Shown here: positions 39,999 to 47,714 of the stretch, piece after piece | Position numbering within the stretch: position 1 is the stretch's first letter | How the letters are laid out: each line of letters opens with the position of its first letter | IMG/VR virus record: IMGVR_UViG_3300037189_023253 | Coordinates: 38,608 to 102,607 of that record | Source of the DNA: a virus | DNA length: 64,000 nt | Reading direction: 5' to 3' (one strand) | Notes under the pieces: model-generated | The model's input: only the letters and a program-made list of their open reading frames with translations | What the model was told of the DNA's origin: nothing | Databases searched by the model: none | Position numbers and translations under genes: made by a program

Positions 39999-40465
39999 AC
40001 AAGCGTATTTTAGCCGCGGCAGCCATGGCGTTGATTGCCTTGCCTGCACTGGCGCAGCAGAGGATCGGAGAGGTCTCGACCACCTGGCGCATGCTAGGGT
40101 CAAACGATCAAGTGGTGGTCGAGCGATTCGACGATCCAAAGGTCGAAGGAGTGAGTTGCTATCTCAGCCGGGCAGAAGCCGGAGGGCTTGCAGGAATGGT
40201 AGGTTTGGCAGAGGACCCAAGCCGATTTAGCATTGCATGCCGGGCTACCGGACCGATACGCATCACAGGAAACATCAACCGAAGCCGGGTCGGTGAGCTG
40301 GTATTCACCGAACGAACCTCGGTATTTTTCAAGGAAACCAGGATCACCCGATTCTTCGATTCTCAGAGAAACGTTCTGGTTTACCTGGTATGGAGTACCA
40401 AGCTTATCAACGGTAGTCCGTTCAATGCCGTGACAGCCATCGCTCTTAACGGCACTTTGCCGTGA
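39995..40465 (+). CDS. creA: CreA family periplasmic protein
   Basis: The 156-residue protein has a cleavable signal peptide (KRILAAAAMALIALPALAQ) and then the CreA pattern: STTWRMLGSNDQVVVERFDDPKV (read in parts), VSCYLSRAEAGGLAGMVGLAEDPS and FFKETRITRFFD. CreA proteins are small secreted proteins of proteobacteria, with no agreed function. Length equals the bacterial protein, so it is not truncated. It points to a proteobacterial host and to lateral transfer. Its higher G+C content than many neighbours agrees. Confidence 0.88.
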   Translation: MNKRILAAAAMALIALPALAQQRIGEVSTTWRMLGSNDQVVVERFDDPKVEGVSCYLSRAEAGGLAGMVGLAEDPSRFSIACRATGPIRITGNINRSRVGELVFTERTSVFFKETRITRFFDSQRNVLVYLVWSTKLINGSPFNAVTAIALNGTLP

Positions 40466-40481
40466 TCGATGATCAAAGGTC

Positions 40482-40510
40482 TTGCATGATCATTTGTCGT
40501 GTGCTAAAGT
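40482..40510 (+). promoter_or_regulatory. sigma70-like promoter
   Basis: TTGCAT (40482-40487), a 17-base spacer and TAAAGT (40505-40510), then ATAGGAG before ATG 40531. Confidence 0.55.
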
Positions 40511-40530
40511 AAACTATAGGAGAACTATTC

Positions 40531-40806
40531 ATGGAACCAGAAGATCCTTCGAATTTCCGCCCAAAGATCATCTACATCCGCATGGATCAACCGGAAAATC
40601 CGGAAATTGATCCTGAGATGATGAAGTGGCTAACCTCATTTGTCGAACGCATGGGAGCCGAGTCGTTTATGTTTGAAAACTTCAATGCCATCGAACCCAG
40701 TGAAATTGACGAGCTAGAATACATTGATTCAACCGTTCAGGGAGAGGACCATCCGGAGGCATTGAAAATGATCATGGATGCCTATTACAAGCATCAGGAG
40801 GACTAA
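40531..40806 (+). CDS. small acidic phage protein
   Basis: A 91-residue very acidic protein (PENPEIDPEMMKWL near residues 22-35) with a strong AGGAG site. It ends directly at the next ATG. No family recognised; acidity suggests a protein-binding or nucleic-acid-mimic role, unproven. Confidence 0.6.
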   Translation: MEPEDPSNFRPKIIYIRMDQPENPEIDPEMMKWLTSFVERMGAESFMFENFNAIEPSEIDELEYIDSTVQGEDHPEALKMIMDAYYKHQED

Positions 40807-41037
40807 ATGCTTTCCAAGCGAGCACAGGACAAGATTTCAAGCTCATTGAGTGGTTGGTACACGTCAGAATGGAACACCGGCGACATCGTCTGGTCCAACG
40901 ATCGACTGATGGTCAAGAGTGAGCAAATTGCTGATGAAATCGCGTACAATCTCAAGCAGGATCTTGGACGAGAAATCGTGTTATCTCCATCCGATCATGG
41001 GGAATTCAACCAATGGACGGAAGTTGTTTTCCAGTGA
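40807..41037 (+). CDS. small phage protein
   Basis: A 76-residue protein starting on the base after the previous stop. Helical, with SEQIADEIAYNLKQDLGREIV near residues 38-58. It overlaps the Nudix gene by 25 bases if that starts at 41013. Unknown function. Confidence 0.6.
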   Translation: MLSKRAQDKISSSLSGWYTSEWNTGDIVWSNDRLMVKSEQIADEIAYNLKQDLGREIVLSPSDHGEFNQWTEVVFQ

Positions 41038-41441
41038 TTGAACAGCCACAGGCCCGGATCGGTGTCGGCGTGATGGTGCTTTGCCAACAGAGCGTGGTAT
41101 TGCTCAAGAGGCGGGGCAGCCATGGTGCCGGCGAATGGAGCTTCCCAGGCGGTCATCTAGAGTTTGGAGAACTGGTGTTCGACTGTGCTCGGCGCGAGGT
41201 TTTTGAAGAACTCGGAGTATCCCTTGATTGGTGCAATAATGACGGGATCTTTACCGAGGATTTCTTCCCAGGCAAGCACTACATCACCCTGTATTGTTAC
41301 GGACGGACCATGCAGACCCCGAGGATCATGGAGCCCAACAAGGCCAGTGATATCATGTTTGTTCGTGATTTTCACGCATTGCCTGAACCTCTTTTCAGCG
41401 GAGTCAGCCATGCCTGGAAAGAATTGTTCCATAGATTTTGA
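41013..41441 (+). CDS. Nudix hydrolase
   Basis: The 142-residue protein contains the complete Nudix box GGHLEFGEL...REVFEEL (residues about 46-67; GX5EX7REUXEEXGU). An N-terminal MVLCQQSVVLLKRRG strand precedes it. Nudix enzymes hydrolyse nucleoside diphosphates linked to other groups, such as ADP-ribose, dNTPs or caps. GTG 41034 is an alternative start that would avoid the overlap. Phage Nudix enzymes may clean the nucleotide pool; the substrate cannot be told. Confidence 0.85.
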   Translation: MDGSCFPVIEQPQARIGVGVMVLCQQSVVLLKRRGSHGAGEWSFPGGHLEFGELVFDCARREVFEELGVSLDWCNNDGIFTEDFFPGKHYITLYCYGRTMQTPRIMEPNKASDIMFVRDFHALPEPLFSGVSHAWKELFHRF

Positions 41442-41466
41442 CACCGCCAAGTATGATAGGTATCAT
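41438..41466 (+). promoter_or_regulatory. sigma70-like promoter
   Basis: TTGACA (41438-41443), 17 bases, TATCAT (41461-41466). It ends 6 bases before ATG 41472, so transcripts would be nearly leaderless. Confidence 0.45.
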
Positions 41467-41471
41467 GCATA

Positions 41472-41723
41472 ATGACCGATCTAGTAAACAGGATCCGTGC
41501 TAACATTGCTGCGGTTGGCGGCAGCGAAGCCAGGGCCATTGCCACCAACGAGAGCCTCAAGGTCATGTGGAATGACAAGCAAGCGCTGCTTGCCGAGATG
41601 AATCAAGCAAAGAAGGCTGCTGCCTCGGCAGCAGCCAAACCGTATCTTGAATTGATTGAAGAGTTGGATCAACAATACGCCTTTCTTTTGCAGATGATCG
41701 GCGACAACGGAGATGACGAATAA
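41472..41723 (+). CDS. small helical phage protein
   Basis: An 83-residue helical protein with an alanine-rich centre (KKAAASAAAKPYLELIEEL) and acidic end. It shares the last base of its stop with the next ATG. No family recognised. Confidence 0.55.
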   Translation: MTDLVNRIRANIAAVGGSEARAIATNESLKVMWNDKQALLAEMNQAKKAAASAAAKPYLELIEELDQQYAFLLQMIGDNGDDE

Positions 41724-42904
41724 TGTCAAGCGTTACCATACCGAATAAGCACTACGTGGGCATGGTGGTTCGAAATGAATCCAAGATACCCTTGGGATTC
41801 ATCACACCCTGGGGCGAGGACAAGGCCGCACAGAAGCGCATGGCAACCGTGGATTCTTGGTGCTCGAACACACGAAAAGGATCCTTACCAACTTCAGTGA
41901 TTGAAAATACGCCTATGCTAGGATTCAAGATGAGCGGCGATATCCGCCGCGGCATGCAAGGTGGACAGGACAAGTGGCGCATCGAGGATCCGCGAGGATT
42001 TGAGCTGGAGATCTCCAGCGGTAATCTCTGCATGCTGCTGGCCGACACCACGCTGGAAAAGGGCGAGATCCTGGACAAATGCGTGTGGGCACGCCAGGGC
42101 GGACAAAACGTTCTCCTCACCGTGGAAAGCGAGGAATACATCGAAGCCGTTAGAATGACCAGCATTGCCACCAGCACTGCATCCTGGAAGGATGTTGAGA
42201 TCGGCTATAACATCGTGTTGCAAAACGGGTTCGAGGGCATGTACCTGGGCCGCATGCATGTTCTACAGGAAAAATCCAGGGACTCGTCAAAATCAAAAGA
42301 TAACATGATTGAATGTCCAAACAAGCTGATGCATGTGATACTCAAGCCAACAACCGATCGGACATACCTTCCTGGCGTTTGTCGAGAGCTGCATTTTTTT
42401 GGCAGCCCTAAGCTCAGCAGAGTGATTGGTGGTACCGAGATTACCGTTGCTGAGGCAGAGATCATCGCCAACGAAGCCATCCAAAATTCTGATTGTGTGC
42501 TATCCCACAGTGGGTATCGAGATATCCTGCTAGCGGTTGCAAATCCTATCAAAGATCAGAGCTGGCGACTTGTCCTGATCAACGCTAGCAATGATGTCGA
42601 CCCGTGGAAACGCACTTATGTTGACAAAACTTGCCTAATACGGTTGAAAGATGGCAGTATAGGCCTACCTCATGTTGGCAATGATGGAATCAAGAACATC
42701 ATGATGATTAAGGAAGCTGAACTAGCAACCGGGATCTATGATTTGGATGCAACTCTGCACACACGGGATAGATATTACACATCTGGTGGAAAATATTGGG
42801 ACGGGACGTTGATACCCATCAATGTAAAAGACGTGGTTAGTGTGCATCATCTTAGGGTTGAGCTGGACTCCAAGGCCGGTAACACCGTTTGGGGTATCGT
42901 CTGA
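41723..42904 (+). CDS. large phage protein of unknown function
   Basis: The 393-residue protein starts at ATG 41723, one base inside the previous stop. It opens KHYVGMVVRNESKIPLGFIT and is beta-rich with repeated segments, for example IVLQNGFEGMYLGRMHV and LVLINASNDVDPW. There is no enzyme motif or signal peptide. Together with the next gene (start inside its stop) it forms a coupled pair. Its size and beta content suggest a structural or binding protein. Confidence 0.65.
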   Translation: MSSVTIPNKHYVGMVVRNESKIPLGFITPWGEDKAAQKRMATVDSWCSNTRKGSLPTSVIENTPMLGFKMSGDIRRGMQGGQDKWRIEDPRGFELEISSGNLCMLLADTTLEKGEILDKCVWARQGGQNVLLTVESEEYIEAVRMTSIATSTASWKDVEIGYNIVLQNGFEGMYLGRMHVLQEKSRDSSKSKDNMIECPNKLMHVILKPTTDRTYLPGVCRELHFFGSPKLSRVIGGTEITVAEAEIIANEAIQNSDCVLSHSGYRDILLAVANPIKDQSWRLVLINASNDVDPWKRTYVDKTCLIRLKDGSIGLPHVGNDGIKNIMMIKEAELATGIYDLDATLHTRDRYYTSGGKYWDGTLIPINVKDVVSVHHLRVELDSKAGNTVWGIV

Positions 42905-43206
42905 TGCCAACGGTATATCGCATCAAGCATCTACCTTCCGGTATGTATTTTTGCCACAGTCGCAACGTTAGGGTCAAGCTCTCGGATGATTCTTCCGTTT
43001 ATGAGCTGATCCCGCGATACATCAAGAGCAATCTCAGCAAGGACGGCAAGGCATATACCAGACGGCCGAGCCTGAAGCAGATTGGAACGCATTATTACAC
43101 GCACCATCTAGTCAATAGTGCCAAGGATCTCGATCACGGTATCATCGGAGAATACAAAATGCTTGAGGTGGTGCTTGATGAATGGATCATAGAGGAGATC
43201 ACGTGA
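42904..43206 (+). CDS. conserved small phage protein
   Basis: A 100-residue basic protein from ATG 42904, overlapping the previous stop. VYRIKHLPSGMYFCHSRNVRVKLSD (read in parts) at the start and MLEVVLDEWIIEEIT at the end are well patterned. It ends at the ATG of the IMPDH remnant. Unknown function. Confidence 0.6.
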   Translation: MPTVYRIKHLPSGMYFCHSRNVRVKLSDDSSVYELIPRYIKSNLSKDGKAYTRRPSLKQIGTHYYTHHLVNSAKDLDHGIIGEYKMLEVVLDEWIIEEIT

Positions 43207-43344
43207 TGGAGATCACCATCAAGGAAGCGTTGGCATTTGACGATGTGCTGCTTGAACCGGCGTATCACCGGGGCCGGACTTCGTGAAAGCCACATACATG
43301 ATGTGCAGGTCACCAAGAGCGCACCAAACTACAGCCAGGACTGA
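43206..43344 (+). pseudogene. guaB: guaB (IMP dehydrogenase) remnant with internal deletion
   Basis: From ATG 43206 the frame gives [18 protein letters not shown], the typical start of IMP dehydrogenase. After about 20 codons a different frame gives [17 protein letters not shown] and APNYSQD with a stop at 43342-43344, the typical end of IMPDH. Roughly 430 middle codons are missing and the ends are out of frame. Only 139 bases remain. It follows the preceding stop with a TGATG overlap, so the ancestor was an operon member. Confidence 0.85.
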
Positions 43345-43395
43345 TGCAGTTTTGTAACCCACTGTAATACAAGGAAGAAAACCCGTAAAATACCA

Positions 43396-43423
43396 TTGAC
43401 TTGTATCGGGTCGATGCTAATAT
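43396..43423 (+). promoter_or_regulatory. sigma70-like promoter for RNA ligase
   Basis: TTGACT (43396-43401), 16 bases, TAATAT (43418-43423), 25 bases before ATG 43448. Confidence 0.6.
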
Positions 43424-43447
43424 GCAGTATCAAAAGAGGGCTGCAAC

Positions 43448-44068
43448 ATGCGTTACGAATTTCCCAAGCTACAGCATCTAGATGAGGTCCGAGCCGTGGT
43501 CAAGGACGCCAAGGAGTTCATCATTGCCGAGCGAGAATGGGGCTTTGTGGTGAACTACCTGGTGAGCGGTCCTGACACCTTTCCGGGCGTCCATACCGCT
43601 GGTGGCTCGCCGCGCATGCGTGCTGAGGCTACCCGTGCCAAGGCCATCCGGCGTGAATGCCGTGGCCTGATCTTTGACAAGTCTGGCCAGTTGATCTCTC
43701 GCCCGTATCACAAGTTCTTCAACGTGAACGAGCGCGACGAAACCCAGATTGATCGCATTGATCTTGGTCAACCGCATGTGATCCTGGAAAAGCTGGATGG
43801 CAGCATGGTCCGCCCGGTTCCCATCGGTGACGCATATCGCCTGGGCACCAAGATGGGCGTCACCGATGTCAGCATGCAGGCTGAGGTGTGGCTCGTGGAT
43901 CATCCGAACTATGATCAGTTCATCCGTGAATGCCTATCAAATGGATTGACCCCAATTTTTGAATGGGTCTCAAGGAAGCAACGGATTGTAATTGATTATC
44001 CAGAAGATAATCTCATCCTGACTGCCATCAGGAACAACTTTACTGGAGAATATCTTCCTTACGAATGA
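43448..44068 (+). CDS. rnlA: RNA ligase N-terminal part (T4 Rnl1-like), split gene
   Basis: The 206-residue protein has the ligase nucleotidyl motif with K115 in LEKLDGSM, an upstream CRGLIFDKSG and SRPYHKFFNVNE, and motif IIIa-like PIFEWVS near 170. It ends TGEYLPYE at 44068. The rest of the enzyme, motifs IV and V, is encoded from 44692. The gap is filled by an oppositely directed endonuclease gene. Known Rnl1 enzymes are one chain of about 370 residues; here the two parts total 407. Activity would need the two chains to associate. Confidence 0.88.
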   Translation: MRYEFPKLQHLDEVRAVVKDAKEFIIAEREWGFVVNYLVSGPDTFPGVHTAGGSPRMRAEATRAKAIRRECRGLIFDKSGQLISRPYHKFFNVNERDETQIDRIDLGQPHVILEKLDGSMVRPVPIGDAYRLGTKMGVTDVSMQAEVWLVDHPNYDQFIRECLSNGLTPIFEWVSRKQRIVIDYPEDNLILTAIRNNFTGEYLPYE

Positions 44069-44663
44069 TAGCGCGGCCAAAGAAATGTATTATCGCAGCC
44101 TCGGATATGGGTGAATTGTTTGCAATGATACCTTGTTGCCTAGAAAGCTTGATTGTGGAGTCATTAATAGTTTCGTAATGACTCCACAATCTATTCATAA
44201 GATTGAGTATTCTCGTTTTCATAATATTAGTTGTTTGGCTTCTAGACTGACAACCTCTAGAAAATTTCTTACCCCTGTTCCAGGTAGTTTTACCTTTGTT
44301 CTTTCCCTGCATTCCTAGAGAAATCTTCCGTCGTGTTTCCAAAGTTTGAAATTTTTTCTTTGGGGGACGACTATCTTCACAGATGTTCATTAAAATTCCG
44401 TTTGGATCATAGTCTTTTCTACCATATCTAGAAATCAATGATTTCTCTAATTCGTATGCAGCGTCCTCGTCAAGCTGATCCTGTATAATACCAACTATTG
44501 GTTCTTGACCACGCTTGCGTATTGACGAGATTTTATCCCTAACCCGTTTTGATTTAGCATCTTTGGATGTATGTGACCATGCCCGTTTCTTTGAACCTTT
44601 CCCGATATAAAACGGTTGACAGGTTAATGGGTCTGTTATAGAGTACACGTAGTAACTGTTCAT
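44040..44663 (-). CDS. GIY-YIG homing endonuclease with NUMOD3 motif, splitting the RNA ligase gene
   Basis: The 207-residue protein has the GIY-YIG core YYVYSITDPLTCQPFYIGKG (residues 4-23), the conserved R28 and E83-region helix ELEKSLISRYG, and a NUMOD3-like SLGMQGKNKGKTTW. It is in the reverse orientation and overlaps the end of the ligase N part by 29 bases. A CTAAATAC box and GAGAGG precede it on its strand. The insert fills 44069-44691 with no room for a self-splicing intron. Confidence 0.85.
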   Translation of the reverse strand: MNSYYVYSITDPLTCQPFYIGKGSKKRAWSHTSKDAKSKRVRDKISSIRKRGQEPIVGIIQDQLDEDAAYELEKSLISRYGRKDYDPNGILMNICEDSRPPKKKFQTLETRRKISLGMQGKNKGKTTWNRGKKFSRGCQSRSQTTNIMKTRILNLMNRLWSHYETINDSTIKLSRQQGIIANNSPISEAAIIHFFGRAIIRKEDILQ

Positions 44664-44691
44664 ACAACACCTCTCAAAGAGTATTTAGCAG

Positions 44692-45297
44692 ATGATGACC
44701 ATGAAGACCCTTGCCAACAGGTACAATATTCCTGTAGTGCGTCAGTATCCCGGCACCACCGCCAGCATGGAGCACCTGCTGGCGGAAACCCATGATCTCC
44801 AGGGCCAGGAAGGCTGGATCATCCGCTTTGATGACGGCCACATGCTCAAGCTCAAGGGCAAGGAGTACGTGACCATCCACAAGGCCAAGGATCAGATCCT
44901 GCGCGAGAACGGCGTGATCGAGATGATCCTCGACGAGAAGCTTGACGATGTCAAGGCATTCCTGCCCGAGGATGATCGGCGCAATCTCGAGCGTTTCGAG
45001 GGTGCGTTCTGGCATGGCGTGCAGGATACTGCTGGACGCTGGCAGCTGGCGTATATCGGTGCCAAGAACGTGTTTGGTGCTGATCGCAAGGCGTTTGCCA
45101 TGGAGTGGGCGCCTGGGTTTGAGCAGAATCTGCGCAGCGTGATCTTCCGAGCCTGGGACGCTTCGGACTTTGATTTTCACGCAGCAGTGGTTGACACGGT
45201 TCGCAAGAACCTCGGCACGCAGACCCGGGTCAACGAAGCGCGGCATCTCTGGGGAGATGCCGCGTGGGGTTATCGAGACAATGGAGCTGAATCATGA
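44692..45297 (+). CDS. rnlA: RNA ligase C-terminal part (motifs IV and V)
   Basis: The 201-residue protein starts MMTMKTLANRYNIPVV. This joins naturally to the N part (TGEYLPYE + helix + NRYNIPVV), as in intact Rnl1 proteins. EGWIIRF (40-46) is motif IV, and KLKGKEY (53-59) with K53 and K55 is motif V; a helical C-terminal domain follows. A stop codon lies immediately upstream in frame, so it is made as a separate chain. The ribosome site is weak (AAAGAG). It overlaps the next gene by four bases. Confidence 0.85.
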   Translation: MMTMKTLANRYNIPVVRQYPGTTASMEHLLAETHDLQGQEGWIIRFDDGHMLKLKGKEYVTIHKAKDQILRENGVIEMILDEKLDDVKAFLPEDDRRNLERFEGAFWHGVQDTAGRWQLAYIGAKNVFGADRKAFAMEWAPGFEQNLRSVIFRAWDASDFDFHAAVVDTVRKNLGTQTRVNEARHLWGDAAWGYRDNGAES

Positions 45298-45659
45298 AAC
45301 TATATATTGCAGTGCTGGATGAGTTTCCCGATCACATGACGCCCACCTTGGTGGCACATGCGGTATTGGGCGCACATCTAGCACATTCAGGAGACGAAAA
45401 TTATGATGCCTGGCTCAAGAACAGCTTCAAGAAGTGTGTGGTCAGGGTAAACCGCAAGGAATTCGAGAAGATCGCGGCCTTGCCAGGTGTGTATTTGGGG
45501 CATGAGAACAAGACGCTGAACGGCGAAAAAAGCTGTGCGGTGCCTGTGCCCTGTGAAAATGAGCAGCTACCAAACGTGCTGAAGTTCGCCAAGCTGTGGA
45601 AGCCTATACAGGTGGAACCCCCACCTGTTAGGCAGGATACATCAGTCCAGAGCTCCTAG
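45294..45659 (+). CDS. peptidyl-tRNA hydrolase (PTH2)-like phage protein
   Basis: The 121-residue protein opens LYIAVLDEFPDHMTPTLVAHAVLGAHLAH, which resembles the strand-helix start of PTH2 enzymes (VVR...AQ..HA). VVRVNRKEFEKI and HENKTLNGEKSCAVPVP follow in mid-sequence. Residues after 105 (EPPPVRQDTSVQSS) look non-native. Coupled to the RNA ligase by ATGA. The family assignment is tentative, since catalytic residues could not be checked. Confidence 0.45.
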   Translation: MKLYIAVLDEFPDHMTPTLVAHAVLGAHLAHSGDENYDAWLKNSFKKCVVRVNRKEFEKIAALPGVYLGHENKTLNGEKSCAVPVPCENEQLPNVLKFAKLWKPIQVEPPPVRQDTSVQSS

Positions 45660-45879
45660 CAGAGCTGCAAGCTTATGGTGACTCCTTGGACAAGACCAAG
45701 ATCAACGAATTCCTGGAATTGTATCGCAATACCTCGAGCACAAATGGTAACAAATGATCAAGCATGATCACATGTGCATCTAAGTGTGCAAGGATGACCT
45801 CAAGTTGATCCAATGCTGAACGATTACCACTATCCAATGAGCGCGGTAGTGCGCATAGTAACAGAAAAGGACGAGTAAA
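45660..45879 (+). other. 220-base gap with a coding-like fragment
   Basis: The frame 45632-45757 reads GYISPELLAELQAYG and then DKTKINEFLELYRNTS, ending at TGA 45755-45757, without an ATG. It looks like the end of a lost gene, or a frame-shifted extension of the PTH2-like protein. The remainder (45758-45879) has no ORF; it contains GCGC...GCGC near 45840 and a weak promoter-like TTGATC near 45803. Confidence 0.4.
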
Positions 45880-46227
45880 ATGGGCGTTTCCACACACATC
45901 TACGGATTCCTCGGGGCACGATTCCCTTGGGATGCCGAATTGTTTGAGATCTTTGAAGAGTATCTCGAAAATGATCGAGAGCAGGATCTTCCTTCGCATA
46001 TGTTTGATTACATGTCAGGCGAATATCACGTGCTTGGTATCAAGCTCTATAACAGCGGGGATTTCCGCTGGGGCATGGAAGGCGGTGATGTCTACAAGGA
46101 GATTGATGTCACGAAGTTTGCAGAGATGGAAGCCGGCTACAAGGCCAAATTCCTGAAGAAGATGCCGCAGTTTGCCCATTACATGGAGAAGCCGTTCACC
46201 ATGATCATGTTCACGCACTATAGCTGA
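45880..46227 (+). CDS. phage protein of unknown function
   Basis: A 115-residue protein with AAAGGACGAG before ATG 45880. It contains THIYGFLGARFPWDAELF near residues 5-22 and an acidic, aromatic centre. No family recognised. Followed by the next gene after 7 bases. Confidence 0.6.
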   Translation: MGVSTHIYGFLGARFPWDAELFEIFEEYLENDREQDLPSHMFDYMSGEYHVLGIKLYNSGDFRWGMEGGDVYKEIDVTKFAEMEAGYKAKFLKKMPQFAHYMEKPFTMIMFTHYS

Positions 46228-46234
46228 GGATACC

Positions 46235-46606
46235 ATGAACGATATCGCAAACAAACTGGAGATTGCAAAAGCCACCGCACCGTATGTGATCGAAAAAGAG
46301 CGGTATCAGATGGCAATCGACGAGATCAATCGGCTGCAAGCCCGCCTAGACGGGATACTGGGAGACGACGATCCTGATGACTGGAAAAAGACCACGTATG
46401 GCGGCGAGCCCTGGTATGCTGATGAAAACGGGCACAATGTTCGAGTGTTTTGCGAATATGCCCAAGTGTTCAAGGCGCCTAAGAAAGGAACGCCTTATGC
46501 TGAGTATTGGCCCAACCCTGAGATGCTCAAGTGGATGCTGCGGGTGATGAACGAGGCTGAACAGCGAGGGGATCAGTCCCCTCCGGCTGCATTGCAGCGG
46601 GATTGA
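46235..46606 (+). CDS. phage protein of unknown function
   Basis: A 123-residue protein with GAGGATACC before ATG 46235. An N-terminal coiled-coil-like helix (YQMAIDEINRLQARLDGIL) precedes a tryptophan-containing acidic part (DDDPDDWKK, GGEPWYAD). Unknown function. Confidence 0.55.
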   Translation: MNDIANKLEIAKATAPYVIEKERYQMAIDEINRLQARLDGILGDDDPDDWKKTTYGGEPWYADENGHNVRVFCEYAQVFKAPKKGTPYAEYWPNPEMLKWMLRVMNEAEQRGDQSPPAALQRD

Positions 46607-46609
46607 ATC

Positions 46610-46939
46610 GTGTCTAGCTGCGCACAATGTACCAAGCGGTGCCGTAAACCTCCATACACCTGTTCGGGCAAACCGGAGCCGGATTTTCTCACCGCAAAAC
46701 AACGTGCTGCCCATCAGCGTGCGTTTAAACGCAGAGAGACGAATTGGAGCTCTCCGTTTGAACCGTGGGTAGTACGATCGTGGGCAAAACACATAGATGA
46801 AACCGGTGCATTTGAACGTGTTGATCGCATGCGAGAAAACATGAGGATTAACAACGAAATACTCAGCGATCCCACGCTTACGCATCGAGAGAAGATCAAG
46901 AAGCTGACCAACAGGAACAGGAGCAGGAAACGCACATGA
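46610..46939 (+). CDS. basic protein with GTG start and N-terminal cysteines
   Basis: A 109-residue basic protein starting at GTG 46610. The N-terminus has four cysteines (SSCAQCTKRCRKPPYTCSG) that could bind zinc. The rest is helical and arginine-rich, ending NRNRSRKRT. It may bind nucleic acid. It overlaps the next gene by ATGA. No family recognised. Confidence 0.55.
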   Translation: MSSCAQCTKRCRKPPYTCSGKPEPDFLTAKQRAAHQRAFKRRETNWSSPFEPWVVRSWAKHIDETGAFERVDRMRENMRINNEILSDPTLTHREKIKKLTNRNRSRKRT

Positions 46940-47232
46940 TACAGCTACAGTGGCACAACACGGATCCCGCCAAGGCGGAAGAGATCCTGGATCAAACCAT
47001 GGAGGATCTCTCACGGCTCATGGAGGATCTCGGCGGCAATCCCAGCAAGCTGATCTTCCATCACATCTTCCTCACCAGGGACATGAACGGCCCTTGCGTG
47101 TTCGTGTGGGGCGAAGAAGGCAGCGATGCATTCCACTGCGAGTATTGCGAGGAGACCGAATGGAAGACCTCAGAAGAATTGGATGCCGAGAAAAATAGCT
47201 CGACAGATGCCGTTGATGATATTAAAGTATGA
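46936..47232 (+). CDS. phage protein of unknown function
   Basis: A 98-residue protein coupled to the previous gene by ATGA. It has a helical N-terminus (ILDQTMEDLSRLMEDL) and a later HCEYCEETEW that might be a half zinc site. Unknown function. Confidence 0.55.
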   Translation: MIQLQWHNTDPAKAEEILDQTMEDLSRLMEDLGGNPSKLIFHHIFLTRDMNGPCVFVWGEEGSDAFHCEYCEETEWKTSEELDAEKNSSTDAVDDIKV

Positions 47233-47246
47233 TCAAGGAGAATCAC

Positions 47247-47714
47247 ATGTCCACGCTGTACATGCTCATCGGAATCCCTGCCGCAGGAAAAAGCACCTGG
47301 CTTGCCAAGCAATCGTTTGATTGGACCAACACCCGTGTGATCAGTACGGATAATGTCATCGAACGCAAGGCGCAGGAACAGGGCAAGACCTATTCAGAGG
47401 TCTTCCAGAAGGAGATCAAAGGTGCTACGCATCAGATGAACCGAGAGCTCAAGCAGGCCATCAAGGATGGTGCTAACATCGTCTGGGACCAAACGAATCT
47501 AACGAAGAAAAGCCGAGCAAGCAAGCTGGCCGAGATCCCTGAGAACTATCGCAAGGTAGCTGTTTTCTTTGCTACTCCTGATGATGACGAGCTCAAACGT
47601 AGGTTGGCATCTCGGCCAGGAAAAAACATCCCAGCTAACGTGGTGCTTGGTATGAAGAGCCAGCTGGAACGTCCAAGCAAGGACGAGGGCTTTGATGAGG
47701 TAACTACGGCATGA
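47247..47714 (+). CDS. P-loop kinase, polynucleotide-kinase-like
   Basis: The 155-residue protein has Walker A GIPAAGKST (residues 9-17), ISTDNVIERKA near 33 and VWDQTNLTKKSR near 81-92. These match the T4 Pnk 5'-kinase D-x-x-R/T-N-x-T layout. ATG 47247 follows AAGGAG. The kinase would rephosphorylate 5' ends for the split RNA ligase, and HAD phosphatases in the window could clear 3' phosphates. It overlaps the MazG gene by ATGA. Confidence 0.8.
   Translation: MSTLYMLIGIPAAGKSTWLAKQSFDWTNTRVISTDNVIERKAQEQGKTYSEVFQKEIKGATHQMNRELKQAIKDGANIVWDQTNLTKKSRASKLAEIPENYRKVAVFFATPDDDELKRRLASRPGKNIPANVVLGMKSQLERPSKDEGFDEVTTA

Noticed and set aside
44069-44691. A group I intron in the RNA ligase gene
   Set aside because: The interval is almost entirely filled by the reversed endonuclease gene; no space or conserved core for a ribozyme.
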